DNA from: Anas platyrhynchos
Lineage: Eukaryota > Chordata > Aves > Anseriformes > Anatidae
Length of the DNA stretch: 64,000 bases
Assembly (NCBI RefSeq): GCF_047663525.1
Contig: NC_092606.1
Span: forward strand, 4,648,501 to 4,712,500
Reading direction: 5' to 3'
Shown here: in pieces, positions 1 to 13,400 of the stretch
Position numbering within the stretch: position 1 is the first letter of the stretch
Layout of the letters: each line of letters begins with the position of its first letter
Made by a program: the position numbers and the translations under genes
The notes under the pieces: generated by a model
Databases searched by the model: none
Told to the model about the DNA's origin: nothing
The model's input: only the letters and a program-made list of their open reading frames with translations

Positions 1-3000
1 GTTGTTTTCAGCTACCTTGATAGCAATGCATGGGTTTCCTTGTGCGAGGTGTGGAAGGTAAGCCAGCTTCTTTGATTTTTAAGCTGGGACTCCCTGCAGG
101 CTCCTCACCACCCAAGGGTCACAGCAGATGTGTGCGGGTCCCTGGGAGGAGAGGAGGGACCAGGTGATTCCACACCCACTGCACTTCAAAGGGCTCTCAG
201 CATCCACACCGAGACGCGTGACTCTTCGCCATCCTGTGTCGGTTGTGACTGTGGGAGATGGGTGTTGCTGCCATTTGGTGCTCCTGTGGCAGGCTCTGGT
301 TATCTTCTATCACCTCTGGTTATCCTTAGAGCACATCTCTCACGTTAGAAGAGACTTTGAAAACCATGCGCTGCCCATTCTGGCACCTAAACCTTCCTTG
401 TGCTTCCTTTGCTTGCTGCCCCAGCTGCCAAACCATCACTTTGTCAGTACTTGAGCTGCAGCTGGATCTTCTGGTGGGTCTGCAAGGCACTTGGTTAACT
501 CCACATCTTGAGTAAGAGGGAGTTGCTTGTGTGGTGTGCAGAAGAGCTTGTGTTTATCCATGCCGGAGATTACTAAGCTCCTGTAGCACGAACCTTATCT
601 TCAGAATGCATTTCCTGAATCCATCTTTCTGTCCTTCCTTTCGGTGACAGCTTAGTCTCTCCGTGGCACTTACTACAGCTGCTTGTGGAGAATGTAATAC
701 CAAGATAAAGAACTGCTCTGTTCATCTGCCAGCTCTGCTGACCGCTGGGAAAAGTTCTGCGGGCCACGCAGCACCATTCCTGAGAGCCTTCGTTCTGAGT
801 GCCAGGTGTTTCATCACCAGACTGTGAGCAAAGGTATAGCAATTGTAGTAAAATCAGGTTTATTAGATTGGTAACAGATACCTGCAGGGCTAGTTTACTG
901 CAGGTTTTCTGTGGTTGCAGTGTGTTCAGGCCAGTCCGATTACATACCCGTGGTTCACAATAAGCAAGAAGAAGGCTTGAGACTCGATCCTCGTAGCTGA
1001 GGGATCAAGCAAGTCCGTGTGACTTGTTGCATTACCAAATTCCTAGGTAAACGCACACTGCTATTGCAAGGAGCTTGCTCAAAATATGAAGGCTTACGAA
1101 AAGTCTGATAATTTGTCATTCTAAGTGTGTGAACGGAAGAGAATGAGGAACAAAGCAAGGACAAACTTGGAAGTGAGAGGAATGAAGATGGGTCAGATCC
1201 TTCAGCTACCACGAGGGTCTGCTCAGCGCCGAGCAAGCCCGGAGCAGCTGCCCCCCTGCACTTGTGCTCCTCCTTCAGAGGTTACAAAGGAGGGGCTGAC
1301 GGGGATTCCAGACGTTCTTGTGTCTCCTGCTGAGCATGAACCAGGTTCTCTGGGCCAGAGGAGTCTAAGCTGATGAAAGATTCCAGTTGTAAATAGAAAG
1401 GGAGACTCCAAAATAGCAGCTCTGGTCCCTTTCCTGGTAGGGTACCTTGGCAAGGCTTGAAAGTTACACAGCAATCCTTTGTTTTCAGCTCTGCGTGGAT
1501 TTCAGGCACTCAAATGTATGGTGAGAATCCAGCAAGGGTTTCTGGACTTACTGCCATTCAGTGCTTTGGTATCTTTGCATCAAACACATTCCTTTCTAAA
1601 ATTAGTTTAAAAATCAGGTTGTGCTTGACACTTGAGCGGATTTACCTGTTCCTTTTCTACAGGTCACTGAAATAGCACATTGCTGTTTCATCATCTCAGC
1701 CATGTCAGTTTGGCATTTCTTCTTTGCTGGACTCCAGGTAGTGCTGTAGTGGTTTGCAAGGCTCTGGGTTAGCTTTTCAGAAGCAGCACGGATGTTCGCA
1801 TGGAGAGCAGCTTGCTGCATAAACAGGATGCTTTGCAGTTGCGTATCCAAAGAGCTACTTTTCTTCAAGGCTGCTCTGGAAATCGCTTGAGTGCGTGTGG
1901 AAAGCAGCTCTCCAGGAAGCTCACCATGTTAAACATCCTTGCTGGGAGCAGGAGAAGGCAGCTGTGGGCAAGACGTTTCAGCAAAAGTCTCTCCATGCCT
2001 GGCAGCGTCCAACATCGGCGCTGGTACCAGACCTTCACCGCGGCTGCTCGTGTCCCTCGTGCTTCCCCTTTGGTTCCAGTCCCTGCAGCTCCCCGTGCTT
2101 CTGCAGCTGTACAGCGGGTGTAATTGAGCCTTGACCTCTTTGTGTCAGACCCTCTGAGATTTAACGATAAGCAAACTGTACAAGGATTGGGTGTGGGTTT
2201 TGTGAGGGTTTAATGAAGTGATAATATTGCAAAATAGGTGTTGAATTCTCAGCTGAGAAGCCTAATCATTGATCGTGATGGGCAACTGACCAAACGGGCT
2301 CTAAAAGTGTGGTTTTGTTCTGTCTGTGATGCTTATCGGCCTACCTCTGCTCCTGTCTGATTCTTTGCACAAGAACTGAAAACAGAAATACTCTTTGACA
2401 GCTTAAATAACCAAATTTAGAGTGTGGCTTCCTGTTCTGACTGGTTCTTCAGGATTCAAGTACAGTTTTGCATGCTTTCCCGGTTCCTGCCTCCCCCCTC
2501 TTTTTTTTTTTTTCCTTCTCCAAACCAGATACAGGCTCTTTTCTCATTACTTTGCTGTATTTCCCTTGCTGTGCCTAACGTGCGAGTGTTGCCTTGGTGG
2601 GTGGCATGCCTCTTAGCGCTGGGAAAGTTCTGTTTCTTTACACAGTATCTCCTCCTGCCCTGCGTGCGTTGGCTTGTTTATGACCACTGCTACCGAAATG
2701 GCTTCGTGTTGTGCTGATAAATGAGACGAGATAACACAGTTGTCTCTGGTTTTTGTGCTGCAAGGCGACTTCTCACTGATGCACTTCTCCCTCCGAAGCG
2801 GGGCACCAGGGCAGCGGTAGGAGACCCACAGAGGAGGTGCTGCTATCAGAGGCTCAGTCTCTGCCTGCTCACAGGCTGGCTGCAGTGATTGAAGGCTCTC
2901 CCCAGCTAAGCCATCTGTTTGTGCTCCTAATCCGCTCGGTCTCAGCTCGGACTGCTCACTGCTGAGAGCTCCGCATCCGCCGAGCCGTAGGATGAGTTAG

Positions 3001-6000
3001 CTGACCTCTCACCGGGAGAGAAGGCACACTACAGCCTTTGACTCCTGAACAGCTGCAGTCTAGCACCCCGTCCTTAAAATCTGCCTGGTAAGACCCTCTT
3101 TTCCCCACCAGGCCTGATGCCGAGACAGCTGCCTGTGTGGGGAAAGATCGAGTAGAGCTGCCGGTGAGAAAACAAAGCGCTGCGCCCCGCCTGCGCACAC
3201 GGAAATGAACTCGCTACCTCTGATCTCTGCGGCTCTGCCTGTGCAGGGCTCTCGTGCTCATCTGCGGGCAGTGACGTGTTGTTTTCAAACTCCGACTTCT
3301 CACAATGACGGTGGAAACAGCTGCCCGGCAGGCCGGAGCAAACTTTCCGTACGTGCCGTGAAGGTGGCCACGCGGGCACTGCAGCCGTGCATTTCCCAGG
3401 GGAAGGAGGATGTGATGGGGGGTGTTTGTCGAACTCAGCAGCCCCAGAGTTTTTTCCATAACCTGGAAACGTGGGTCCAGGCTCTGCATTGCCTTACCTA
3501 TTACACTGGTGCTAATAGATGTAGGTGTAAATTCCATGCCTGGCAACATCCCGCTGTCCCTTTTACCTTGAACATGGCCAACGTTACAGCTGCAGCCCCT
3601 TCCACAGGCTCACCCTGCTGTGCTGGAGGAAGGGAAGACCCTGCCTTGCTTTTGCAGAGTGCCTGGACTTTGTGCAAACTTAAAATAACACCTAACCCTT
3701 CTTAGCCACTGAAAGCAGTTTCTAGAGACATGACGATAACAGCTCATGTTCATCAGGGTGTTTTTGAACGAGGGAACTGAGAGCAGCAGAGGCTTGCTGG
3801 CATACAAACCGAAATGGAGAGAGGTGGCTGGGCCCGTGTGGGACTGTGTTATGAACCAAACGTGCCTGATAAGACAATCCCTGCTCCCACTTCAATCATC
3901 TTCATGCGAGCAGACGCCCAGCAAACCCCTGTGAGATAGGTGGGTGGGTTATGGTGACACCCACACCTCTGGGTGGTCTGACCAGAAGCAGCAATTCAGC
4001 CTTAAACTGTTAATCTCGGATGGCACCATCAGCTCCATTAACGCCCTCTTTGCATGTGGACACTGCGCTGATGACACCCTGTCCTGCAGCTTGCTTCTGC
4101 AACTGCCAAATCTGCAGATGCTAATGCAGAGCCTGACCAGAGAGCTTCCTGCAGTTTTACTGATGGCTGGTGTAGCCAGGCCTCGGCTGTCCGAGGAGGA
4201 TCCCATTTGCAAGCTGCCAGCCCCATGCGGGACGTGGAAGTACCCTGTTAGATCACTGCAAGGTGAAAATGCACAAGGAAGGTAAGGCAGGCGGGTGTAC
4301 GCTGCTGTGACTGCGGCTTTAAGGTACAGACAGTGGGGATAATGATGGTTTTAGGAGTAAACTGCACCTTTTTCAGCCCTGCTGTCTGCAGAACAGAACA
4401 CTAACAGCCAGGGCAAGAGATTCGTGTAGGTTTTCTCCCTCCAGCCCCTTGAACATCTCTCCAGGGGCAGTTCTCCGGTCCTTCTTTCGATGAGCCTGGC
4501 CGTGCATCCTCAGCACTCTGTCCTCATTTTTTATCGGGATGCTCCATACCTGGCTCTGCCTGCCCGCACGGCTGGTGCTTGGCTTTCCAAAGGTCCACAG
4601 ATGGGTCCTTTTATGGTGTCTTACACCATGCGTCTAGCTGGAGCTGATGAGTCTGCGTGGTGTTCAAAGGTTAGACAGAATCCTTGCTGCCCGGTGAGAG
4701 CGATGTGGGGCCGAAATCACAGACGGGGGGCTTGGTTACTGCCTGGCCATGCGGCAGCGTGGTGGCACTGATCCTGTGTCCTCCCCAGGAGTGTGAATGC
4801 CGACCCACAGCTCGGCCACGCGGTGCCCTTTTCCCCCCCCGCAGCAAAATGTAATTTCATGCAGCGGGCTGGGAAGCGCCTGAGACCCCGGACGGATTTA
4901 TTTCCAGCTTGTCACGCCGTGATTAATGCCTGGGCTCACATGCCCTGTGCGGCACGGCCGTGCTTTAGGCTCTTACCTGGCATCGCTGCGATTTCGTGCG
5001 CTTCAATCTCCGCATGCATTCACCCCAGCAGAGTGCAGCCGCTCACAGCACCGAGCGGTTCCTTGGCTTTTGTGTCCTGCTGCCCTCGGCTCCAGCCCCT
5101 CGAAGCCAAGTGCTACCCCAGCTCCTCCCGCAGGCTGGTGGGCTCACGCTTAAGCTCTTGGATGAGCGCAGGAGGAGACAGCCGTGGAGAAACGGGGTTG
5201 TTCTGAACTCTGATGTAAAAAGCAGAACGTGAAAATAACGCGTAAATGGGCACCGGGAGCCGAGGCACCGATCTGACGGCAGGGCCACTCTCAGGCTCAT
5301 ATTCCAGTCTTGGTGGCAACAAAACCAGACTGAAAGCCCTTTTATTAGGATGGGTTTCAATATGCGGACTTTCTGAGCGTTTCCCATTCCTGCTTTCTGA
5401 AGTTTCTAAAAGGAAAGAGCTGGGATATTGCTGTCTCCATTTGGTCTCCTAGCATATGGAGGCGCAGTGCTTGTGTCTGTGTTAATCCCGGGCTCGTTCA
5501 TTTGCAGCCCCATTATCCGGCTGTTAGCTGAGCCGAGAGGACTTCCACATAAGAATAAGGAGAGTTAATCACCGCGCTTGTTTTTAGCAGTTTTGAGGGC
5601 TTGCCTTTGTGATGCTAGCTGCAGGTAACAAGTCTGACATCTCTCTGCGCTCTATTTAAACGCAGTTGTTTTTCCACAATGCTTGAATAAAGCCCTTCAG
5701 TTGTTAATTAGAATAGAGCAGAAGTTCTGGGCTTGTTTTTCAGTCTCTGAACGTGTGGTATGCGTTACTACCGATGGGAGGTTCCTGCCAGTCTCTTGAC
5801 CTCTGGAAGGATTGAGTTACCCTCCATTTCTCTAATGCTCTGATTTTTTCCATCACTTCTTGCAGCTCACTTCATTCCTGTTCAGCAAAATGACTTTTTT
5901 TGGCACCGCAGCGAGCTGGCACGGCGTCTTCTTTACAGCTGCGAGGAACTGTTACCAGGGATGTGCTCTGGGCTATATGAGATGACGTTGCTTGAATTAA

Positions 6001-7030
6001 TGCAGCCCAACCATGTCCTAGCACAACTTGCAGAATCACGAGTTCTGCCGCTTCGTCTTCCCCTGGGACCGCGGGGAGCGGGGCTGGCGGGGACCTTTCA
6101 GTGGGACCCGGGGCGGTTGCCACCGCTTGTGTCACTTTTAGAGCTCCTCTGCCCTTTGGAAGTTTTAGTTGGAAACAATCCCTAGCTGAAGCTGTCTTTT
6201 GGCCTCTAGTTCCGCTCCCTGATCATGCGGGCAGTTCTGCAGTGATGCCCTGGCAATAATACATTTTTTTTTCCCCGTTGGGGAGGTGTTAGGACTAACA
6301 TTCTGCTCCAAACCCAGGGAGTTTGGATGGCTGCCTCCATCCTCACCGCGTTTAAACTCGCTCCTTGCAGTGCCAGCTCCCTGGTGCCGTGTTACCACCC
6401 TGAGCATGTGCACCGCCCGAGAATAGCATCTTGTTTGTGTCCCCTTGGGCTGGGACAGCCTGCATTCCGTGGGAAGGGGAAGGCCAAGTGAGCCTCCAGC
6501 CCTTCTCCCTTGTTTTCCTCCGCACGAAGCAGGGGGTGCAGGACGCAGCTGGGCTCTCGGGCTGGTGTGTGCGGGGCTGCGTGGGGCTCCTGGTGGAAAA
6601 CTGCATGGAGGTGGTGGAAAAATCCCAGGCAATGGCAGAGGTCTGTGGGCAGGAGCCTCCTTTCTGCCTTTCCGCCCTACAGGTGCTGGAGCGGGGCATT
6701 AAATAGCTTCGGGAGGCCTGGCTCCTGGGCTGGCAGGTCCCTGAGCACCATGCTTCCAGCCACCACCACCTTGCCCTGCCTCCTGCGGGCAAGGAATCGA
6801 GGCCGATCCACTGCCTGCCCCATTGGGGTGCTGCAGGGGGGCTGCAGGGCACCCTAAAACCCACCCAGCCCCGGCCCCACAGTGCCACCAGCCCACATTG
6901 CCCACCCAACCTGGTTTGGGCACCCAGGGAGGGACCCCCCAGCCTCAAACACGGCTGTTCCGGCCTCAACCTGACCGAATGGGGAGAAAAAAAAACAAAA
7001 CCCCAAAAACCGCCCTAAAACCACCACCCC
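1..7030. other. Non-coding sequence upstream of the SSH2 CpG island
   Basis: No open frame here resembles a protein I recognise, and none is flanked by convincing splice sites on either strand. The stretch holds a T13 run (2501-2513), an isolated AATAAA (5686-5691) without an upstream coding exon, and an AT-rich block (about 5500-5720) rich in TAAT-type cores. In mammals SSH2 also has a distal first exon (protein beginning MALVTVQ), so this DNA may be an intron of that longer transcript rather than intergenic. EFCAB5 is the expected left neighbour by human synteny, but I could not identify an exon of it. Confidence 0.6.
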
Positions 7031-7372
7031 CCGCTGCCCCCCGCTGCCCCGGCCACGTGCGGCAGGGGGCGTGGCCACACCACGAGGGGCGTGGCCACAC
7101 CAGAAGGGGGCGTGGCCACCACGAAAGCGAGCGTGGCGGGGGCGTGGCCAACCGGGATGGGGGCGTGGCCAGGCGGAGCGGGGGCGTGGTTAGGGGCGTG
7201 GCCAAGCGGGGGGCGTGGCCGCCCCTGCGCAGTGCGGCGGGGAGCGGCGCGGCGCGGAGCGGGGGCAGCGGCGGCGGCAGCGGCTCCCCCCCCCCCCCCC
7301 CCTTCAATACCCCCCCATGCCGCGGGGCCGGGCGGAGCAGCGCGGGGCGGCCGGGCCGCTGGTGGCGCCGCA
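7030..7372 (+). promoter_or_regulatory. SSH2: SSH2 CpG-island promoter and 5' UTR
   Basis: Very GC- and CpG-rich DNA leads directly into the SSH2 start codon. It contains a cluster of GGGGCGTGG(C/T) boxes between 7066 and 7220, an E-box CCACGTG near 7053, a GCGCAGTGCGGC segment around 7227 resembling an NRF1 site, and a long C homopolymer near 7290-7304. No TATA box is visible, as is typical for a CpG-island promoter. The transcription start is inferred to lie between about 7220 and 7350; its exact position cannot be read from sequence. Confidence 0.75.
7066..7220 (+). repeat. Cluster of GGGGCGTGGCC Sp/KLF-type boxes
   Basis: Copies start at about 7066, 7086, 7107, 7139, 7160, 7181 (ending GGT), 7193 and 7210, plus a degenerate GCGTGGCGG at 7131. 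All are in one orientation with irregular spacing of 12-32 nt. GGGGCGTGG is the known GC/GT-box recognised by Sp and KLF zinc-finger factors. The array could have arisen by unequal duplication of a 20-nt unit. Confidence 0.85.
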
Positions 7373-7428
7373 ATGATCCCCTACTTCTCGGACAACGCCG
7401 TCATCTCGCAGGGAGCCATCGCCCAGCT
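7373..7428 (+). CDS. SSH2: SSH2 coding exon 1 (alternative N-terminus)
   Basis: Encodes MIPYFSDNAVISQGAIAQ plus two bases of a Leu codon. ATG is the first start in the CpG island in this frame, with a purine at -3 (GCAATGA). The donor GTGAGT follows at 7429. It splices to exon 2 to give the junction L-ISESF, matching the shorter SSH2 N-terminus known in mammals. Confidence 0.9.
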
Positions 7429-10400
7429 GTGAGTAGCAGCACCCGGGGAGGGGGGGTCCCCGCTGGGGTCCCCCCGGTGCCGGTTCCCTTCTCCTGTCCC
7501 CGCTTTGTCCCCGCTCCGTGCCCCCCCCTCCTGATCCGTCCCCGTCTCTCCGAGCAAACTTTTCGCTTTCCGGCAGCCGCGGCTCGTCCCGGGGCTTTCC
7601 CACCGCCCCCGCTCGCTGCCCGCAGGGGCTCGTTCCGGGGAGCGCTGAGCCCCGGGGTGCCGAGCACCAAAATCGCTCAGCACCGGGGTGCCGGCCCCAA
7701 ATCGCCTCCTTTACCCCGTGGGCTGCTCGGTAGCAGTGCTCGGTACAGGGTTGTGGGGGTGCATTGGGGCGGTGGGGGAGTTTTTAGGGAGCAGACAGCG
7801 CGGTCAGGTCCTGCTTGAGGCTTCTCTACCGCTGGTTTGTCCCATGGAGGCATCACGGAAGGTTTAAAGGTAGCAGGATAAAGCACCGGGGGTCCCACGG
7901 GGGCTGCGTGCCTCTATCCAGGAGCCCTGGCAAAGCCCCGAGCCGCACGGCGCTGCCCAGCTCGCAGCAGGGACCCCTGCTTGTGCTCGGGGTGGAAACA
8001 CGTCCCAGGACTCCGTGGCCTCTTTTTGGAGCACAAGCAATCACTGCTGCGTTGGGTAATCAGCTAAGTCTCTCTGAGCCTTTCATACCTGACCCAAAAT
8101 GCTTATAATTAGTCTTTTTTTTTTTTTTTTTTCTCCCCGCTCGCTCGCGGCGGTGCCTGTAAGTGTTCCAGCTCTCCCTGCGGTTGCTGATAATGAAGGT
8201 TTAGCAGTGATTTACCTGAGCTGTTCCGTAGAAGCAGGAATGCAAATTGGACGTGCCCTGGGCTTTGGGAAATAAAAACACTTCTGTGATTGTGGGGAGA
8301 AAACCCCAAACCCCAACGAACCCGCTGTAGGCTGAAGCCCTGCCTCACAGATCGGTAGGGTTTACCGAGCTCTGTCAGGTAGCTAGGTAACAATTTCAGT
8401 GCTTTTAAGGTGTTTGCTCTACTCGCTGCTCAAACACTGAACGCAGGCTCTGAGGCTGTCCAGAAAGGGACGGAAGGAGAGGGGAAATGGGGCGCTGGCA
8501 GCCCCAGCTCCCACCTGGGCGCAGGGCGCACCCGTTCCTCCTCTGGCTGGGGAGATAACCGGGTTATCGGGGAGCTCGCGCCGTCCTTTGCCTTTTCTGC
8601 AAGGAAAGATTAACAAGCGTGAGAGTGACAGAGCTTTTAGCCCACGTGTAAATGTCTGCACGAGGCTGGATTAATATTTTGAGAGCGGTCTCAATCAGGA
8701 CAGTGTCCGGGGCTGGCACAAGAAGGACCTGTTTTTAAATTTACACTGCTCTAATTACAGGTTCATAAAGGCTGGGTAATATCAGGCGTCCTAATTTCCT
8801 TGTGGGCAAGACCTAAAAATCCAGATTTTGTTCCTTTTGAAACTTATTCTCTGCGGAACGAGGAGGACGTCGGCGACCCAAATGTTGTCGGGAACTTGTG
8901 TTTCAGTGTCCTTTAGTAGTTGTATTTGGCTGGTCAGCTCTGGCTTTCAGAGATCAGCACAAATTGCTCCTGTGTTGACGCTTTTAGCCACTAACGTGGT
9001 CAGCTGCCCTGGGTCTGATTCATTTCAGGTTCACAAGGACTCAAATCTGTATCTGAGGGACTTGGGTTTCTCCAAACGCTCAGGATTTACGGTTGTAACT
9101 TGTTCCAGAAAGTCTTGCTACTCTTGGTGAACCTAGTGGGACTTCTGCTGATTTCCTGGCTTTATTTTTGTGTGGGATTCAGAATTCGCTTTGGTCTAAT
9201 GAAACCCTAAAGCAGCTGATGGAGAGATAGAAGGAAAAAAAGCCAAACTTCAGACATCCTGCGAATACCAGAGAATTTTGTAGCAGAAGCAGCCTGGAGA
9301 GCTTGCCGCAGATCACTTCTTCCTGTCTGCAGTCGCTTCCTTTTTCTCGTGCCAAGTTTTAGGTATCTAACTCGTTGCTGGTGCCCCTGAAGTGCTTTTT
9401 CCGTGGCCCTGTGATAGTGCTGCTCCTCGTGCCAGATTCCTCTGCCCCCCTTTCCCTCTTTGTGGTGGTGGCAGGGAAGGGTTCCCCGCTGCGAGGGCAC
9501 CAGGACAGCCAGCAGTGCCTGAGGATGTTGGTGGGTGCCTGCCCTTGCTTTCAAACCCCAGCACCCAGCTGTGGTTTTCAAATCCCTTGGGATTTGGGTG
9601 CATTTTGGGCTGCGTCCTGCACCTTGAAGCAGCTCTGGGAGCCCACGCCGAGCACGTGTTGGAGCGCTCCGAGTGTTTACTACTGCATCCCCCGACGCTC
9701 CTGGAGCCAGATGGATCTGAAAATGAACACGCTGCTTTCCCTGCTTGCTTCATCCCAGCCTGTGTCCTATTATAAGACGTTAACCGAGAGTTTTTACAAC
9801 GAGTATTTTAAACATTGGGGGACAAATCGAAGCAGCACGGGTAGTTTATTCACAGCGTCACGGGCATGGCTTGGAGCTCTTTAAAAAAAGAGAAGTAAAA
9901 CCCAGAAGTTAATCAGAACACTTTCAGCAGAGGGTTAAAGGTAGCCACAAAACGTTGCTGCAGGCTCGCTGTCCCCCAGAACCACTCTTCCCGTAAGCAG
10001 CAGCCCTGCGCTGGGGTGTGAAGCAGCGGCGTGACGCCGTAAGAGGAAGCTGCAGGTGATTGCGGGCTGCATCACCGCGTGATACGCACCCGTTTTATCA
10101 CCGCCACCTCGCCGCACCGTGTCCTTGTGCCCGGGTCCTCATCCTTCTCCACCCTGCCGTTCACCTTCGTCTTCAAAGCCCTGCGGCTGCGCCTCGGTGC
10201 TGTGAAGTCCTGAGGGCACCTCGCTTGAAGCTGTGCCACGTGCCCCACCAGGATCCTCACTGAGTGCGTGGCCGCCGGTGCTGCTGTTTGGAGACTCTTT
10301 ATTTATTTATTGCTGCACGGGAAGCTTCACTTTTTCCCTGCTCACGACGTTCCTGCTGCCAAAAGCCCTGTTCGCTCAGCAATTAGGCTGCTGTCCTCAG

Positions 10401-13400
10401 AGCAGCGTGCTATTGGAAATCTTTAATCGCCTCTGTACCTCCCGAAGTACTTCAGCATTGTGCTGAGAATCGGCGATATTTCAGGTTTGAAGAGATGATG
10501 CTTGGAAAGCCGGTGTGTGCGGCTCCAGGGGACGGCCCCAAACCCAGCAGGGACACGGAGCAGCATTTGGGCAGCCCCTGGGGGTCCAGCCTGGCCCCTT
10601 GCCCCTGGGCACAGCACCTCGTGCTGGGCTTCCCGCTGCCCTGTGGGGCTGCCAGCCTTCTCTCTTCCTTCCTCTCACCCCGATAAGAAAGATGACGTGT
10701 AAAAGGTCCCTTACTACCTGCTGAGTACTAAAAGCCGTGCAAATAAGCTGCGGTAATTGGGTAAAAGTAGTGTGCTGCCTGCTCCGGGCTGATCATTAAC
10801 CCAGGCAGGGCCCTATTGTTCATAACTACTTTTCCTGTTTGGCTTTTCCTTTTATTCCCCTGGAAGCTATGGGTATTTGTCTCGCTGAGCCTTCCTGGTA
10901 GGGGGCAGGGAGAAGGATGGAAGGAGGTTATGGGATGACGTTGAGGGATGGGAGAGGTTATGGGATGTAAAAGTAAAATTTGGACAGCGCATGAGGGTTC
11001 CCCACACCACCCAGCAGCTCTGAGGTGGGATATTTTATCGGGGAAGCCCACGCAGGGCTGCCCAGCTCCTGCCAAACAGGCTGCGAGGGGCAGAGGTTGC
11101 CTCTGAGATGGACTCGCCATCGTCCTGGAACTTCTGCAGATGCTCCTTGTCTCTGGAAATGCTTGGGATTTTTTGCAGGATTACGAAGCAGAAGGACCCG
11201 GGGCGAGATTATCAGCAGAAAAGGACCTTTTGGGGCCGCTTCATAGGCTGCCTGGGATTTTTCCACAGGACTCTACTTCCTCGTACCTTTATCAGAGAGC
11301 CCCTGGCTAAAATATTGCTTCATTGTTTTTTAAACAACTTCAGGCAAACTTTTTCTCGAAGCGTTGCTCCCGACCAGTGCTCGCAGGGTCAGAGAGAGTT
11401 TAAAACCCCGCATCCCGCTCCGCCACGGGCTGCGGAGAGCTGCTGCCTCCTCTGCATCAGTCTGGCAAACAGCATCCAAGTTATCAGCCCGTATGGGCCT
11501 GAAACTAGTTCAGCAAATATTTTTTCTCCAGTGTAATGGCTGTAATGTGTCCAGAGCAACTCTGCAGCTTGAGTTTCCAGCTGCGGCGCCCCGGAGCAGC
11601 TAGCTGAAGGCTCCCAATCCCCCAAATGCAAGGGGGTGAAGTTCCCCCGCTGCCCTTCAACCTGCACGGCTGTGCTTTCGGTGATGTGTTCAGCAGCCAG
11701 CCCCTTGCTTCGCCTGCTCGTGTGGGCCGGGGCTTTAATTTAGCAGCTTGGAAGTAACTGGAGACCGGGAGCGGTGGCTCTGCAGCCACTTGTGACTGCT
11801 GGGGGGGGATTAGCCAAGTGCTTTGTGACAGGGAGAAGCCTTCTGGTTCAAGGACACCAAGCAGCCGCAGCTGGGGAGGAGAAAACCCTGTAAGGGTGAA
11901 CACAAAACTCATCCATACCCCAGTGTCAGCTGGGGCTGAGGGTGCTGGGGCAGCCCAGCCTGCGGGGGTAGGGTCAGCGCCTCTTGGAGTTGGCAGCTTT
12001 TCCCTTTTGGGCATTTTTAGGGATATTAAGGCCACAGGCTCCTCATTCAGTGCATTTTTTTTTTGTTTATCCCGTACTTATCTGGCCCTCCTCAGCCCTT
12101 TGGAGTCCGTCGGTGTATTTGTAATAAGCCATTTAAGAAGCGTGCTTTTTCTCAAAACACCTTTGTTACAAGTAGGCTAAACCCACGGGCTGCTGAACCA
12201 GAAGTGATTTAGCCCTTTCTGTAAACAAATGATCTTTGTCACTTTGCAGTGAAGCCCTCGGCTGAACGAGGTCCGTGCCGTCCCCCAGCGTGTGCTTCCT
12301 TGGCTCTCGGGTCTCGGTGACTCCTGCGTTGGGTTTACACGGGGAAACTCCAGGCTTCTCCCTGGAGAGGTGCAGGTTTGTCCCAGCTGGGTTCTGGCTC
12401 TGTGCAGTCCCAGAGATGAGCTGGGGTACGTCTGTCCTTCAGTCCAGCGCTGCCTCGAAGCGCCCTGGCTCCATGGGCAGGGACCCGGCCCTACAGAGGA
12501 CTGCTGGGGTGAGCTGAGCTTGGGGTTAACTTGGGTGAGTTTGGGATTCATTTGGGTGAGCTGAGCTTGGAGTGAAGCACCCTGACACCAGCACACAGGC
12601 AGCTTAGGAGCCGTCATCTGCTCTGCACTTGCCTCCTGCATTTAGAAATCACCTCCTTGCCATGTCTGATGAGCTCCGGGGTGTCTCCTATCTCCTTGCA
12701 CCTCCTTCTCCTGCGTGAAGAGAACGGATTTGCTTGTCCGAGCCTCTGGTCTCCCCACAGCCTCAGCCCTCAGGCTGCCCAGCAGGTCGCTTTGTGGCCA
12801 GCAGTGTCGTCACTTGGGCACGTTCAGCTCACCGAGACGCCGGGCGGCTTTCCTGATGTCCCGGGGCTGGTGAGAGGCTCCCAATGGCAGGTGGGACTGC
12901 AGCGGTGTTATTCTGATTACCCAGCGATAACCAACTCTACCAGGCCATAATTTCAGGGGAACCTTCAGCTGTACACAGCTACAGATAAGAGAAGCTATCA
13001 TCGGTTTCACCTTTGTCCTCTAAAACTTGGTCTGCCGGTGTCTTGCTTTCTTTACCTTGATGCTGGATTAAAATGAGCTCAGAGTTGTGCCCACACCCTT
13101 TCATTTTATTTTTTTTAAAGCTCATTGAGTGGCAGCGTGCGACGAGTTTGTCACTGGCCGGGATGATGATGATGATGGTAGTTTGCTGGTGGTGGTTTTC
13201 CCTTTATTTACTTTGAAAAGGAGGAGGAGAAATCCAAACCCCAGCGGAAAGCAGCACAGCTGCATTCCTCCGTGTGTCGCAAGGACGGAAAGCCAGTTAG
13301 TCTAAATAAAAACAAATAATTTGTCAGCACCATCCCTAGCCCCCCTGCTGCTTTAGCACGGCGAGAAAGTTGCAGGAGAGCAAACGGAGGAACGGGGCCG

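Noticed and set aside
1-7030. EFCAB5, the expected left neighbour by human synteny
   Set aside because: I could not identify any exon of it on the minus strand. A translated search against EFCAB5 would be decisive.
6823-7818. 331-codon open frame on the plus strand through the SSH2 CpG island
   Set aside because: It is out of frame with the SSH2 start, is made of low-complexity Pro/Gly/Arg/Ala, and arises because stop codons are rare in this GC-rich promoter.
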